Assembly (NCBI GenBank): GCA_030568195.1
Contig: JAJLTO010000001.1
Span: 1 to 64,000, forward strand
Direction: 5' to 3'
Source of the DNA: Dipodascopsis uninucleata var. uninucleata
Taxonomy: Eukaryota; Ascomycota; Lipomycetes; Lipomycetales; Lipomycetaceae
Length of the DNA: 64,000 nt
Shown here: positions 1 through 12,171 of the stretch, piece by piece
Layout of the letters: each line of letters opens with the position of its first letter
Position numbering within the stretch: position 1 is the first letter of the stretch
Notes under the pieces: generated by a model
Told to the model about the DNA's origin: nothing
The model's database searches: none
Seen by the model: the letters and a program-made list of their open reading frames with translations, nothing else
Translations under genes and position numbers: made by a program

Positions 1-1208
1 ATCTTAGCAACAACGTTTAATTTACCCTAAGCGATCTGTCTTTCACTCTCCAGTATATCTATTATATGTAATTTAGAAAGTTACCCGAATATCAATTATC
101 TTCCATAATTGTATTCCAACAAACTTCTTGTCATTCCACCGAACTGAGCACAACTGCCATATTACTTATTCAACAATGTTGGAGACATTTGAGAAGATGA
201 AATAAAACTCAAATGTTGAATATAATATGATGTAGGTGTTTCTTGTGTAACGGTTACATAAAGGACGCACGCACAGTCTTTCTTATATATAAAAGTAATA
301 TAACTTCCTGTGAGAGGTAGTTAGAGAAAAATAAGCTGAATATATGACTAATCAACAGTACAATTAGTAGTAAAGGCTTAAGTCCAAAGGTCATCATACC
401 AGCCTTTAGATCTAAAGCTATTGAAGAGGATGATCGGTCTAATAGGTATTAACACAATGAATACAGAAGTGAAGAAGAGAAGACAATTGATTGTAAATTA
501 GAATAGTAACGCTTAATGTAAACTAATACACAGTATCATTAGCAGCTAAAGATATAGAGATCTGAAAAATAGTATACGTCCAAAGTCTAGATCAATCCTC
601 ACACGAGGATATCAAGAATAGAATACATTTACCTTATCTCACACTGCAGCCAACATGCGAATGATTTTATTTTCGACAAACACGTAATAGTTTATAGTGT
701 GGTACCCACAGATATTTCAATTAAAACTTCAGATAAATTGATATTTGGATCAGTTTTATATTTTTTGTTCTGTCAAGATTAATGCAAGTACAATCTGATC
801 TACACATGAAATTTCAATGCCATTGCTCTCTAATAGCATCCAGATGCACTGAAAAAAACCCAATTTATAATTCACTAACAATTAAATTATAAGTGGCTGT
901 GTTTCCATGATTTTCTATAATAGTATACTGATAACAGGATCATAAGAGGAGCAAAAACTAGAACACAATTTATTCATAACAGATGAATCCCATTGACAAG
1001 TCATAGAAGGATACACTAATTGACTAGTCACATAACCGACTTTTATTTTCGTATTCAATGACTTAGATCTATAGCATATAGAGTAATAGATAAACGTTAA
1101 AAATCTATTTAGACTTCCATAATATATCTCTTTCACCTTACGTGATTTGCCTTGAAGCACGTAAATTAATTGCTTCCTTTTCTGTCTTTTAGTCTGAGGC
1201 GGTATAGG
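1..1208. other. intergenic, no gene seen
   Basis: AT-rich sequence with stops in all frames. The only longer open stretch (about 915-1160, minus) has no ATG-supported, family-like protein. It is probably the 3' flank of the zinc-cluster regulator gene that ends at its right edge. Confidence 0.6.
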
Positions 1209-4200
1209 TCAATATCGATCTCCGTTTTCAGATATTATTTTAATAGCAAAAAAGTGTAGTCCTACACTTAAAGGCAGTGTTCGGACCTCCAGTATATTTA
1301 TGCTAACTGGTACATACTCTTCGCGCACACTCATTACAGAGCTGCCAGAATATATTTCGTTAACTATTGAGACTTCTGGTTTCACATTCAATTGCACAAG
1401 TTCCATAAGGTCACTAAACGTTGAATTTAATAATTCGTTGGCCATTTTTTCTGAAATACTCGTAGTAATATAAGGACGAAGTAGTGTAAAAAGAGTATTG
1501 GAGCCTTCGATATTAGTTCTAAACAAGTCAGTCAATGACAAGTTACTGGTAGAGAGTACAGGATATCTATCTGTAAATAATTCATTTACATGAATCACGG
1601 GTAGCTCTTTGGTTGGCATCACGATAAGCCATAAGGTATCTGATTTGCCGATAGCCGTTTCGTCTGATGCTAAGACACTAGTGCGAAATCCACTTTGGTT
1701 TTCCTTAGATTGAAGATTGCTCTGCAAGGAATTATATGCATCATGGTGACTGGAAATAGTAACAGAGCCTTGGCTTGTATTCAGAAAACTAGTTGTTGCA
1801 ATGCTATAGCTAGTAGTTGGCATGAGAGGAGACGTAGAAGCTGATGTTGATGGAGTTGAAGACTCTTCTTTTAGCCGCGGTCTACCTCTCTTCTTATGTC
1901 TGACATCTACACAAGTATCCTACTATAAGTTAATATCATACCAAGTTGAATAAATGCTCCTGTACTTACCTGCTTTCCAAGCGATATACACCTCTGACAA
2001 GGTCTGCTTACTACATGCGAATTACGTTAGTATACTTATTCAGACTTCAGATGACAACTAACCGAATGGTAAATCAATTTAGAACAAAAGATTATAGGTC
2101 ACGATAGATTGTGAGAGGGTATAAAAAGAGTAATTAGAAGCAAGCAAAGTTACAGCTCTGGTATTAATTTAATCGAGATATTCAAGTTGTTGACCAAGGT
2201 GGTCTTTTGACGATAATTATACTAAAGGCAACTAGCATTGCCATATTCAGTCTACTTTATATAGACACTTCTGATTCTACACATAGTATCCGAACTCAAT
2301 ATAGATGTAAACGTCAAATAATGAATTTCCATTTGATTAAATATAGGAGTAGCGGCTATTAATGATTTCTATAAGAGAGTAAAACGAACTGCAGAGTAAA
2401 ATTAGCATATATCTAATAGTATATAAATATAGAACTGGAAAATAAGAATAAGATTTATCTGTAAAGCCGTTCAAAACTCAAATTTTTAGACAAGTGAGAG
2501 TCTAAGGTAAAAACAGAGTGCAGTTCCTAAAATCCGATTAGATATTTAGATAGGTATAAATTCTAGGACCACTTTGCATAGTAGATGCTAGATAGAAGTA
2601 GGGAATAGAAAAGATGCTAAGAAGCAAGCTCAAACTAAAAGTACTTCATGCTATTAATAGCGTCACATCCATATTAGTGCCTATATTTATATATCCACAG
2701 CTATATATATAGGTCACGACAACAAATTATTTGGACCTGTATTAATCTTAACAACTGGCAAGTAATCTATCAAACCATTAAATGCAGCGATGTTCTCTAT
2801 TTCTACGTTCCTTTGATGCTGCGAATTATAAGAACAATTGAGCTAGAAGTCATTTGTTTGATAAGCATTACAATATGAGATGGCTAATGGAAAATTGTAG
2901 ATAATTAGTAAAAAATGCTTTCCACTTCAGTGTTCGTTCAGTAAATAAATAGAGACGAATAAAATGCTATTTATAACTACGATAGCAAGATGACATCATA
3001 CATATTATTTAAACTTTTTTTCAGTCTTAAACTTCCTTTCTGCATATTGATTGCTTGTAAACAAAGCAAATGTTTCACGAAAATAGTAAAATGCAGACTG
3101 ACATCCTACGTCTACTGGTCACATTCAGTCAACACTGATGATTTACCTAGAAATATCAAGTAGAAAATAGCCTTCTATGGCCAAAATTCGTTGTCAATTT
3201 TTGCTAGATGAACAATCTCGCACCTGTTATTTCTATAATATACCAAACAAGCTCCAGTGAATTGAATGGCAAAACATTAAATTGCTGACCGGCTCGTTTA
3301 TGTAAGTTCTTAACTTCCGATCTCTCTAGCTACATCGCTTATAACGTTGAAAAAACCGACATTGAAATTATTCGTAGAGCTGAACACTAGAGATATATAT
3401 ATAGCTGGAGCTCAATGCAAGCCGAAATTGATATGCGAAATAGGATTGAGGTAGATCGTATAAAGATATTCGTAGTCATGTATTAAAGATTTCAAAGTGC
3501 AGATAGTGGGTATAATGTGACAGCCATATGTAGTGGTATTCTAATAGCAAACAACTGAATATAACGAAATTAAAGGAAATTCTACTTACTATCACAAGCT
3601 AGATGAGCCCTTTTACAATTTGAGCAAGCGGCGATGACATGAGTCTTTTGACGTCGTAAATTATTGGAATTTGTAGAATTCGTTGCTATAGGAGATTGTT
3701 GAATAATATAAGGGCCAGTTAGCGATGGCTGAACGAATGAATTCTGTGAATTCATCGTGTAATTGACAACAGATGGAGTAGAAAGTGATACAGATGGCTG
3801 GGGGAGTGAACGAGATCTTGACAAAGCGACTGATTCAAATGTCATGGATGATGCACGAGAGTCGTTGTTATAGCGATGATAATGCTCCTCTCTTTCGTAG
3901 TGCAAGCTATGAGACCTAGATATGTTAACAATTTGTGAATTTGATTCTAGCCACGCATTAAAAGGAGTAAATAGCGAAGATGCTGAGGCATCAAAAGATT
4001 CTGACGATGCATCGTGAGTCCGGTCGTTGTTCTCTGGATATTGCCGCGTTAGTAATGACAAGATCGGCAGTTTATTAGCCTGCTGAGAGTGCAACTGTGT
4101 ATTTGGCGGGTCCAAAGCTGAATCAGTATGCGAAACACTCCTACCAGTATTGAGTCTATAAGAGTCTTCTAGATAAGAGCTAGAGGTGCCAAAGTAGCTC

Positions 4201-4425
4201 GTCAAAGACGGTAGTGACGGTCGAGATACCCTAATGATAAATGGCCTAAGTCAGTCTCAGTCGTCCTCCAATTTGTACGAATAGTCTATTCTTACATATC
4301 TGGATCAGAGTTGATTGGTGCAAGTAATGGCCCTCTAAATGGACCAAGCATAGAAGGCGAGTCAATAGAATCGGCATCTGTAATACCTGTAACGGAGTTA
4401 TTTGGTAAAATCTGCCGACTTTGCC

Positions 4426-4471
<46 letters not shown>

Positions 4472-4516
4472 CTGCTCTGATATTTTTGACCATTCTGATT
4501 CCGACTCATCTGGCAT
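1209..4516 (-). CDS. Zn2Cys6 transcription factor with PAS-like C-terminal domain
   Basis: Four exons give an uninterrupted 537-residue frame: 4516-4296, 4230-3590, 2010-1970 and 1919-1209. All introns are GT-AG, of 65, 1579 and 50 bp. The ATG at 4516 is preferred over an upstream in-frame GTG. Residues 15-30 are a run of 16 Gln. A Ser/Asn-rich disordered segment follows. The Gal4-type binuclear zinc cluster has Cys at 276, 279, 286, 292, 295 and 304 (C-x2-C-x6-C-x5-C-x2-C-x8-C). It is followed by the basic stretch HKKRGRPRLK near 308-317. About residues 395-530 look like a PAS fold, with the core LWLIVMPTKELPVIHVNELF. In fungi, Zn2Cys6 proteins with this basic motif and a PAS domain are DNA-binding regulators of the Ert1/Rds2/AcuK kind or relatives, many tied to carbon metabolism. 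Its target genes cannot be told from sequence. The third exon is only 41 bp and carries the second half of the zinc cluster. A further 5' exon cannot be excluded. Confidence 0.87.
4427..4474 (-). repeat. CAG/CAA microsatellite encoding polyglutamine
   Basis: Sixteen consecutive glutamine codons lie in exon 1 of the zinc-cluster regulator. CAG and CAA are mixed (seen as CTG/TTG on the plus strand), so the tract is an imperfect trinucleotide repeat. Codon mixing usually slows length change. The tract lies near the N-terminus, away from the DNA-binding domain. Confidence 0.95.
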
Positions 4517-6545
4517 GATCACTTCAAATATAAACAGAGAGTATATTCAAGTGCACAATGCGGAAATGTTCTGGATATAAGTACATCAGATATACTCTAG
4601 TTGATTTATTTTTCAGTATATGTGAGTTAGTTGGAGTCAGCTAAAGAATACCGTCATAAATAATAAAATAAATAGAAGATTACTTGGTGAGTAGAAAATC
4701 ACTATGGAAATTGCGAATTAAGCTTGCATGATTTTTAAAACTATAAATTCTAAAAACTTTTTCTATAGAGAACTCTTAACTTAGTATTAGCTGGAACTTT
4801 AAATGTATATTGGCTATTAAGTAAATAAGTTATTAGGTTCATAGCTTATCGGCACTCAAAGCTAATTGTCGAAGTTTGGAACTATATTTTCAGGCACGGA
4901 CGGACTGTATGGGGGTCTACATCGAGATATATTATGGAACTAATGATTTGTGCATATCAAACTTGCTGTCACAATAATAAATTTACAAGGAGAAAGCCTA
5001 TACTTTAGAGGAGTAATATTGAATAGACTTAATTCATTAAAACTTGAAGCTAGAGCTGAACTAATCGCGACTGGACTGGACTATAAGAGAGCTCCACCAG
5101 GATAATTGTACAAACCTATAAATAGTATTTGGTGCTAGAGCTTAACACTCAAAAGGACCGATTTTATACCCAACGATCTTTGAGGTGTACGGCTGGAAGG
5201 AAAAAAATTGGATCCAATAGCAGAATGTTAAAGAGAAATCGTTTATATGCCTTCTCTAGCTATGCTAGTTCAAAAGGCATCACATTCGTATCTTTTCTTA
5301 TTTACGTTAATATTTTCTTTAGATAAGCAGTCTCATTTTTCTCAAAATAGTACAGTCGACAACTCTTGATGAAATATCGTTTTGGGGCATAACCTACCAA
5401 AAGTTTTATCGTGAAGTTGTAATCCAATAGTAAAAGCGAAGTGTTAAAACTTGAAATCTAAATAACAAACATAAGATGATACATAATATGGCCAATAGGA
5501 AATAATCAGCACATTCACGAAAACTAGTATGCAGTATCATAATACTCAGATATAGTAGTCATTGTATCTTCCTCTACCCACCAATAGAAGAATGCTCGTA
5601 TTACAAATTAAACTAGACTCGGCAATAGATAATGGATGTAATCGCACATTCTTTCGTCACGACAGTGATGAAACTATCATCTTAATGTAGCATGTTTTCT
5701 GTAGGGCTGGATCTGAGTTAGCTATGATAGCTAAGTTATTGCATGAAGCTATTCAAGTTCCTTCTAAGATCATAAGACAAATACGCTCGCACATATACTA
5801 AAAAAAACTACTATGATATCTTTGAATTGTAATGGTGATAATAATAGAATATGCTGCTTCTAAATTTAAGTTTGGATTTCACCTAAATTAGAATAAGATC
5901 TTGACGTCATTTTTATGGAGAGAAATGTATTCCGGAATTCAACGTCAGTGAATTGAGTTATTAATTTTCAAGAGTGGTGCGGCTCCTCGCTATCTCGGTA
6001 TATAACTCAAGATGGCAGTTTGAATAAATTTAGAATGCTGCTTTAAAAAAGCAAAAACAAGCTCTAGCTAACTCATTTCACTGTGAACATGTACTTTAAA
6101 CCATTGCTCACTTAGTGGTAGACTAAAGCTGAACGTGAAGATAATGCGTAATGAAAGTATGAAACTAGGTGGTATGGACTAAAATCGCATAACCAGAGAT
6201 CTTTTATTACGATATGAGTCAGGCACTAGCAGGTTGTTACATAAATCAATAGTTTAAAGTTAGAAGGTTGCAAATGTTATATTGTATTGGTGCCTCACCG
6301 GATGTCAAGTGAGTGGCCATTGTCATATTATCCCTATGTTTAATAGTAAAATTCGCTGGGTCTATACTTCAGAATTAGAATGTAAGCAGTATAATACGAT
6401 TATTTATGATTGCATTAGTAAACTAGACAGAAAGATAAGAAGAGTTCCGGAAATATCCGCGTTCAAAAATAAAGAAGAATTCAAAATGTAACAAAATGAT
6501 AAAAAATAGCACCACAGTACAAAAAATGTGGCAGACTCAAAGATA
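4517..6545. other. intergenic, no gene seen
   Basis: About 2 kb of AT-rich sequence between the 5' end of the zinc-cluster regulator gene and the 3' end of the Lon gene. Short open frames (5129-5326, 6282-6491) have neither recognisable composition nor family resemblance. The left part presumably holds the regulator promoter. Confidence 0.6.
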
Positions 6546-9429
6546 TCAAAGGTGACTCTCCATGAATGCCACCATGTTTGAGGTTTCAGGCCAAACGCTT
6601 GAAATAACATCCCCTATAGTATTAACAAACGCGAAATCCATATCACGTTTTATATCAACAGGCATATCCATTTCCACATCTTTACGATTACGGCTAGGAA
6701 GGATCACTTTTCGGATACCAGCTCGATGAGCAGCTAGTACCTTCTCTCTAATTCCACCTACAGGAAGCACCTGACCTCTTAAAGTCATTTCTCCTGTCAT
6801 TGCAATATTTGATGGGACAGGCTTCGTTTGAAGTAGTGATACTATCGCTAAAGTCATCGCAATTCCGGCTGACGGTCCATCTTTGGGAATTGCACCTGCT
6901 GGAGCATGAATATGGATATCATATCGACCCAACGGATCTCTTTCATCATCTTTAAGAAGATGAAGCTCTTGGCCATGAGCACGAACCCAAGTTAACGCTA
7001 TTCTTGCTGACTCTTTTATGACCTCACCTAAGTTGCCTGTCAATTGAAGACCGCCTCCATGAGAAGTAGGAATTCTACTCGCTTCTATTAAAAGAAGTCC
7101 TCCATTTCCACTTCCCATATAAGCTAGACCAGTTACAACTCCTGGTCTAGCATTTCCTTCGAATACCTCATCTTCAAATTTTTCAATACCTAAGTATTTA
7201 GTCAAGTCACCCAATCCGATAACAGGATCATATCGGGACCCCGGATTATCTAAGGATTCAGCGTATTCCACGGCCTTGCCTCTGCATAATGTCGCTATTT
7301 CTCTTTCTAAATTACGAACACCAGCTTCTCTTGTATAACATGTCGCTATCTTTAAAAGTACTTCATCTGGAACTGAGATTTTATCCATAGTTAAGCCATT
7401 AGCTTTCACTTGCTTTGGAACTAAAAACTGCCGTGCTATATGCTCCTTCTCTAAAAAGGTATAGCCTGAGAGTACAATGGTCTCCATTCTGTCCAAAAGA
7501 GGCGCAGAGATACTCTCTAAAGAATTTGCAGTTGCAATGAATAGAGACTTCGACAAATCAATTGGCATGTTTAAATAATGATCAGTGAATGTATGGTTCT
7601 GCTCTGGATCCAATATTTCGAGCATTGCAGCGGATGGATCACCATGAAAGTTGTTACCACCCAGCTTGTCAATTTCATCCAATAATATTACAGGATTTAT
7701 CACACCAACTTTGCGAAGACCCTGAACAAGTAAACCTGGCATTGCGCCAACATATGTTCGACGATGTCCTCGAATTTCAGCCTCGTCTCTGACTCCTCCT
7801 AACGAAATCCTATGGAATTTTCTACCCAACGCTTCAGCAACGCTCCTAGCCAAACTTGTCTTCCCAACTCCAGGAGGTCCAACTAGCAAAATTATAGGTG
7901 CTTTTTCAACGATAGAGACATCCTTGTCCCGAGACTTCAATCTTATTACGGCCAAATACTCTAGCAATCGCTTTTTAACAGCATCAAGACCATAATGGTC
8001 TTTATCCAATTGGTCTTTAGCAGCTCTGATAGATCCACTGTCGATTTTATCAGTTGTAGCGGTTGACCACGGTATATCTGCAATTGTTTCCAAGTATGTC
8101 CGACATACTTGATATTCTGCTTGAGTTGGGTGCATTCTTTTGAGACGCTTTAATTCGCGTTGGACGACTCTCTCAGCTACAAATTATGGTTAGTAAATAT
8201 AACTCGTCCAAAACCATAAAAGACATTTACCTTCTTTAGGTAATCCGATATTCTCCAACTTCTTCTCAAGATCAGCTATGTCATCATCTTCTTTAGAGTC
8301 GTTGTCCTTTTCGCCTAGTTCTCTTTTAATCCTATAGATTAATAATTAATTCTTGTTCAGGCATGAGATAAACAAAAGCTTACTCTTTTAGCTGTTGCCT
8401 TAGTAGGAGCTCTCGCTGCTTCTTGTTAATTGACGTATCTACGGAAGTCTTGATTTTCCGTGATATTGCTAAGAGCTTTTCTAGTTAGCTTTTCTTGTTC
8501 AAGTAGTAAACAAGCCATAATCTTACATTAAGCTGCCTAGATATTAATTCTATGGCTCTTTCAATTCTTACTAAAGTGTCATCAATTTTGAGCATAGAAA
8601 TTTTGTCTGCAGCTGGTATATCCATAGCAAAAACCATTATGTTTGCAACTTTGATAGCATCTTGCGAGGAACTTCGGTCCACAAGACTTTGTAGCCGACG
8701 CCAAAAGATTGTACCCGTAGTCTCGAGACCATACGGAGTAGCATACTTCGCTGTAGTGCCCAGAGAAGAATTATCAGTAAGTACTGCGATAAGGTCACGA
8801 GAAAGACGTTTTAACTGAGCGATCAAAGTATATGTCTTTATATCGGAAACATCTAGGACTGAGGAACATAGTTAGTAATCTCCACAATATCATGATTTTA
8901 GGAATCTCTACAAGCTACTGCAACGCACTATTATCATGAAAATACTTCACATTAGCAGTAATATCAGAATCGTTCTGATTTACCGTCGTCACTTTAAATC
9001 GATATAATCCTTCCATAGTAACCTGATATCTTCCATTTATAAGTCTCTCCAGTTGTACGAATTTGGCAGTGCATCCATAATTCTAGTAAGTTAGTTAATG
9101 AACAGTGGCCTAGATCATTATCTGCTAAGCAGTGATTTACATACATATATTCCTACCTCAGCGGCATCACTTGATTCTTTTTTAATTTCAGTAGTTATGT
9201 CCAAGTCATTATTTAGTTTCTCAGTACCTTCGAATAGTCTGCTATCTGTACTTGTGACGCATCCGATGATGTTAGAGATACTATGTCTAGTACTTAGATC
9301 GTTATAAAATCTACTGATTATCGCTGTATTTTCTGATCCGCCGACGTTTATGCTCACTGTTACGCCTGGAAGTAATACGACATTTGGCGGTAAGAGAAAG
9401 AGGTTCAATTTATCTGGCCTTTCCAACAT
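6546..9429 (-). CDS. LONP2: Lon protease, peroxisomal type, with PTS1-like C-terminus
   Basis: ATP-dependent serine protease of the Lon/AAA+ family, which degrades misfolded or oxidised proteins. Six exons join in frame to 860 residues: 9429-9157, 9082-8929, 8858-8527, 8475-8384, 8331-8231 and 8176-6546. The ATG at 9429 is chosen because the substrate-binding LON domain starts at once ([18 protein letters not shown]). Walker A GPPGVGKT is at 417-424, followed by Walker B LLDEIDKL. The protease domain has catalytic Ser753 in [10 protein letters not shown] and Lys796 in [10 protein letters not shown]. Two features argue against the mitochondrial Pim1 type: no mitochondrial presequence, and a C-terminus of Ser-His-Leu, a variant peroxisomal targeting signal 1. 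The length matches human LONP2 (852) rather than the longer mitochondrial enzymes. Peroxisomal matrix location is therefore an inference from both termini. The exon 3-4 acceptor was chosen among several nearby AGs because it keeps the family spacing ([13 protein letters not shown]). Confidence 0.95.
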
Positions 9430-12171
9430 CTTAAATCCTTTCCTATTTTGAAGATACAACTAAATAAATTGCCAGTTAATAGTAGGATAATAAAAATTGT
9501 TATCATGACCATTACCTAGCGATAACCTGGAGTAATTAGATCTTGGTAATATTTAACGTACTGGCAACTATGCTCAATTAGGTATGTGATGATCAGTTGT
9601 TCAACCCTAACTTATGTTTGATAATGTATGACTAATACAGTTACTTGAGAAGCTGAGTGGAATGATTATAAACTTATTACACATAGATCTTTTTTAAGTG
9701 TTCTTGGACATTTCAGGTCCTAAAAGTATGCAAATTTTCTTCTCTTTATCTAGAGGAATCAGTCAAATTCTTTCTTGGACTTAGGACTATGATAGCCTGT
9801 CTTCGCGATAGGCTACTTCATTCGTGGCTATATCGATATTACTAACAAAAGCCTTTTATTTTCAGAGAGTGATCCCGGGCCTTAGGTCAATGGCAACACT
9901 TCCACTGAAGATAATAATATAGTCTTTCGAAAAATTAATGAAATAACTGGCCAGTTGCAGATAACACTTGAAGAATAGTCAGTGTTAATTTTTCACTCGG
10001 TTTTGATAGTATTGTCTTTCTTGGGTTTCTCGTTTAGAAAGGAGCTTTCAAACAGCACCTTTATCAGTGCTGGAAATGTTCAGAATAATTTCGGATTAGT
10101 GTTCAGTCTTCTATTTGATATCTGGCTCTATCGGGTGATTCTTTTATGAGTATAAGAGTATAAAATGATACTCACTTGTGTTTTTTCTTATGACAAGTAA
10201 AGTGTACAAACTGATGTCGTCAATGATACTAATACCTCTTGCGATTAGAGGGAAATTGTCTTATCTAGCAATTGGATAAGACCTTCTAGTTAATCTTTAA
10301 TGCGCACACGAATTCTATCTTGCGAACCAGAGATGTTACCAACTTGGTGATACAGACTTTTTTCATATCGTTCTCTGATCTCATTACAAATTGTATTATC
10401 TGCTATCTTGAACGGGCTGGATTCCCAAAGTTATGGTCTGTATAGTATAATTCAGGCACTATGCAAAATGTTTTCTGAGATTATTGAAAAGCGGCCGCAG
10501 TTTGCTGTGTTTCTCTAGATACCATCCTAACGATACCAGCTACAAGAATAAATAGTCATCATTGCAGAGAACTTCAGGCTTGAGTATTCCTTTCTATAGG
10601 TGAGTTGCTAATTACATTCAACCTAGATGAAGGCTGATAGTATACAAAATGACTCAATTGTCTGTATTAACTATATAACATGTTATAACTCTAATAACAT
10701 CCGCATTCAGTCAGATGGTCGTGTATAGTTAGCAAATGACACGGCTTTCGTAGATTTCTCGTCCCTAGCTAAACTCTCGAGTTGATATTAATGTTTGATT
10801 TTTTACTTCGATCATTATTATTTCCTAGAATATATTTCTTTTAAGATTTGTTATAGTTTTTTCATGTCTATATAGCCTATAATTAGTGGATGAATTGATG
10901 ACGTTTCCAGGCTTATAATTAATACTTAACCCTGTATTAGCTCTCATTCCTTAGAAGCAAGATATCAGTATACATAGTCTGAGAAATCAATTTCACAACC
11001 ATAGAGCAATTCGAGTACAGAAAAGTCAGAAGGTCTCGAAGAAAGCCTTTCAATATTTTCGACTATCATTTCTCATATGAATATGAGTCTACAGTTTGAA
11101 ATATTCCGAATTATTATAGTACCCTAAATAGAAGGGAACTACGATATATACTTGTATGAGAATACTTGAGCCTATGTGAGGTATATCTACCCATTACCTT
11201 AGTTTTATTGTAGTAAAAAACTAGTAACAAAACCGCGAGCCATCGTAGACTATGACAATTCTGACTCACAGCAGAAACTACCTTATACTAGACTCCAATG
11301 TGGAGTTGTGTGAAAGGTTTGATTTTCTTCGAAGCTCTGTGCACCTAAATTCCATCAGGCATTTTCTTGTGCGATGTTATATATATGTATATTGGGTAGA
11401 AAATCTATATTTTGCTTTCTTGGGAATAACTGCAAAATTGCTTTTTCGATGCTGATGTTTAACCGTAGTAGATCTTATGTTACATAAAGACAAATCGAAA
11501 AATTAGAAAAATTGTGCTACGGGGAAAGTCTGATCGTATTAGTTCGAATAAAACAAATCTTTCGTTTATAGAGCTCTATATCTTTCGAATACAGTACAAA
11601 TGGCTACGAGCCATAAAGCGACAGCAGTATTTTATGGTCAGTAGAGACGGACGAATATGTCTTTGTAGGCGCGATCGGGAATTGCTCAATAAGGCGAGAA
11701 CAAGGCTCAACAGTACCTTCAATGCTTAAGCTTCAATCGAATTCCCATGATCTTTTTGAAAACATTTTCGTTAACTAATATTAAGAACAACATAACTGAA
11801 ATTTATATATTTCAGATCATGACAAGATCAAAGCCTACAACATTAATGTGAAAAGTTTTGTGTTCGCAAAGATTATAATTCTACTATTTGCTGCTTATAA
11901 ATTTGTTAGGTTAATCAGATAACCTTTTTAAATTTAAACTCATAAGTTTTAATTTAGTAATAGTAGTAAGACACAATCATTACAATCTCGGTAAACATAT
12001 TGGATAGAGTTTCAACCTGTCTAAATTTTGTTGTTTTGGTAGTTAAATTTTTACACACCATTCGAGTGTATATTCATGGAATTATTTCAATTTATAGTTG
12101 CCAAATCTATTCCCTAAAACCAAAAAAACCCATCATCTAACAAAACATAGCTGCTTGGAAAGCATAAAGAG
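9430..12171. other. long intergenic stretch, no gene seen
   Basis: About 2.7 kb with stops in every frame. Open frames at 11252-11455 and 11514-11729 have no family features and no plausible partner exons. It separates the 5' end of Lon from the 3' end of the ferric reductase gene. No repeat with clear ends was recognised, and an old, eroded transposon cannot be excluded. Confidence 0.6.

Noticed and set aside
4311-4580. Plus-strand frame with a poly-Cys run
   Set aside because: It is the antisense of the polyglutamine exon. The Cys run comes from reading the CAG/CAA repeat in the wrong frame.
11252-11729. Two short plus-strand frames in the gap left of the ferric reductase
   Set aside because: Composition is that of random AT-rich DNA. 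No domain, partner exon or conserved feature is visible.
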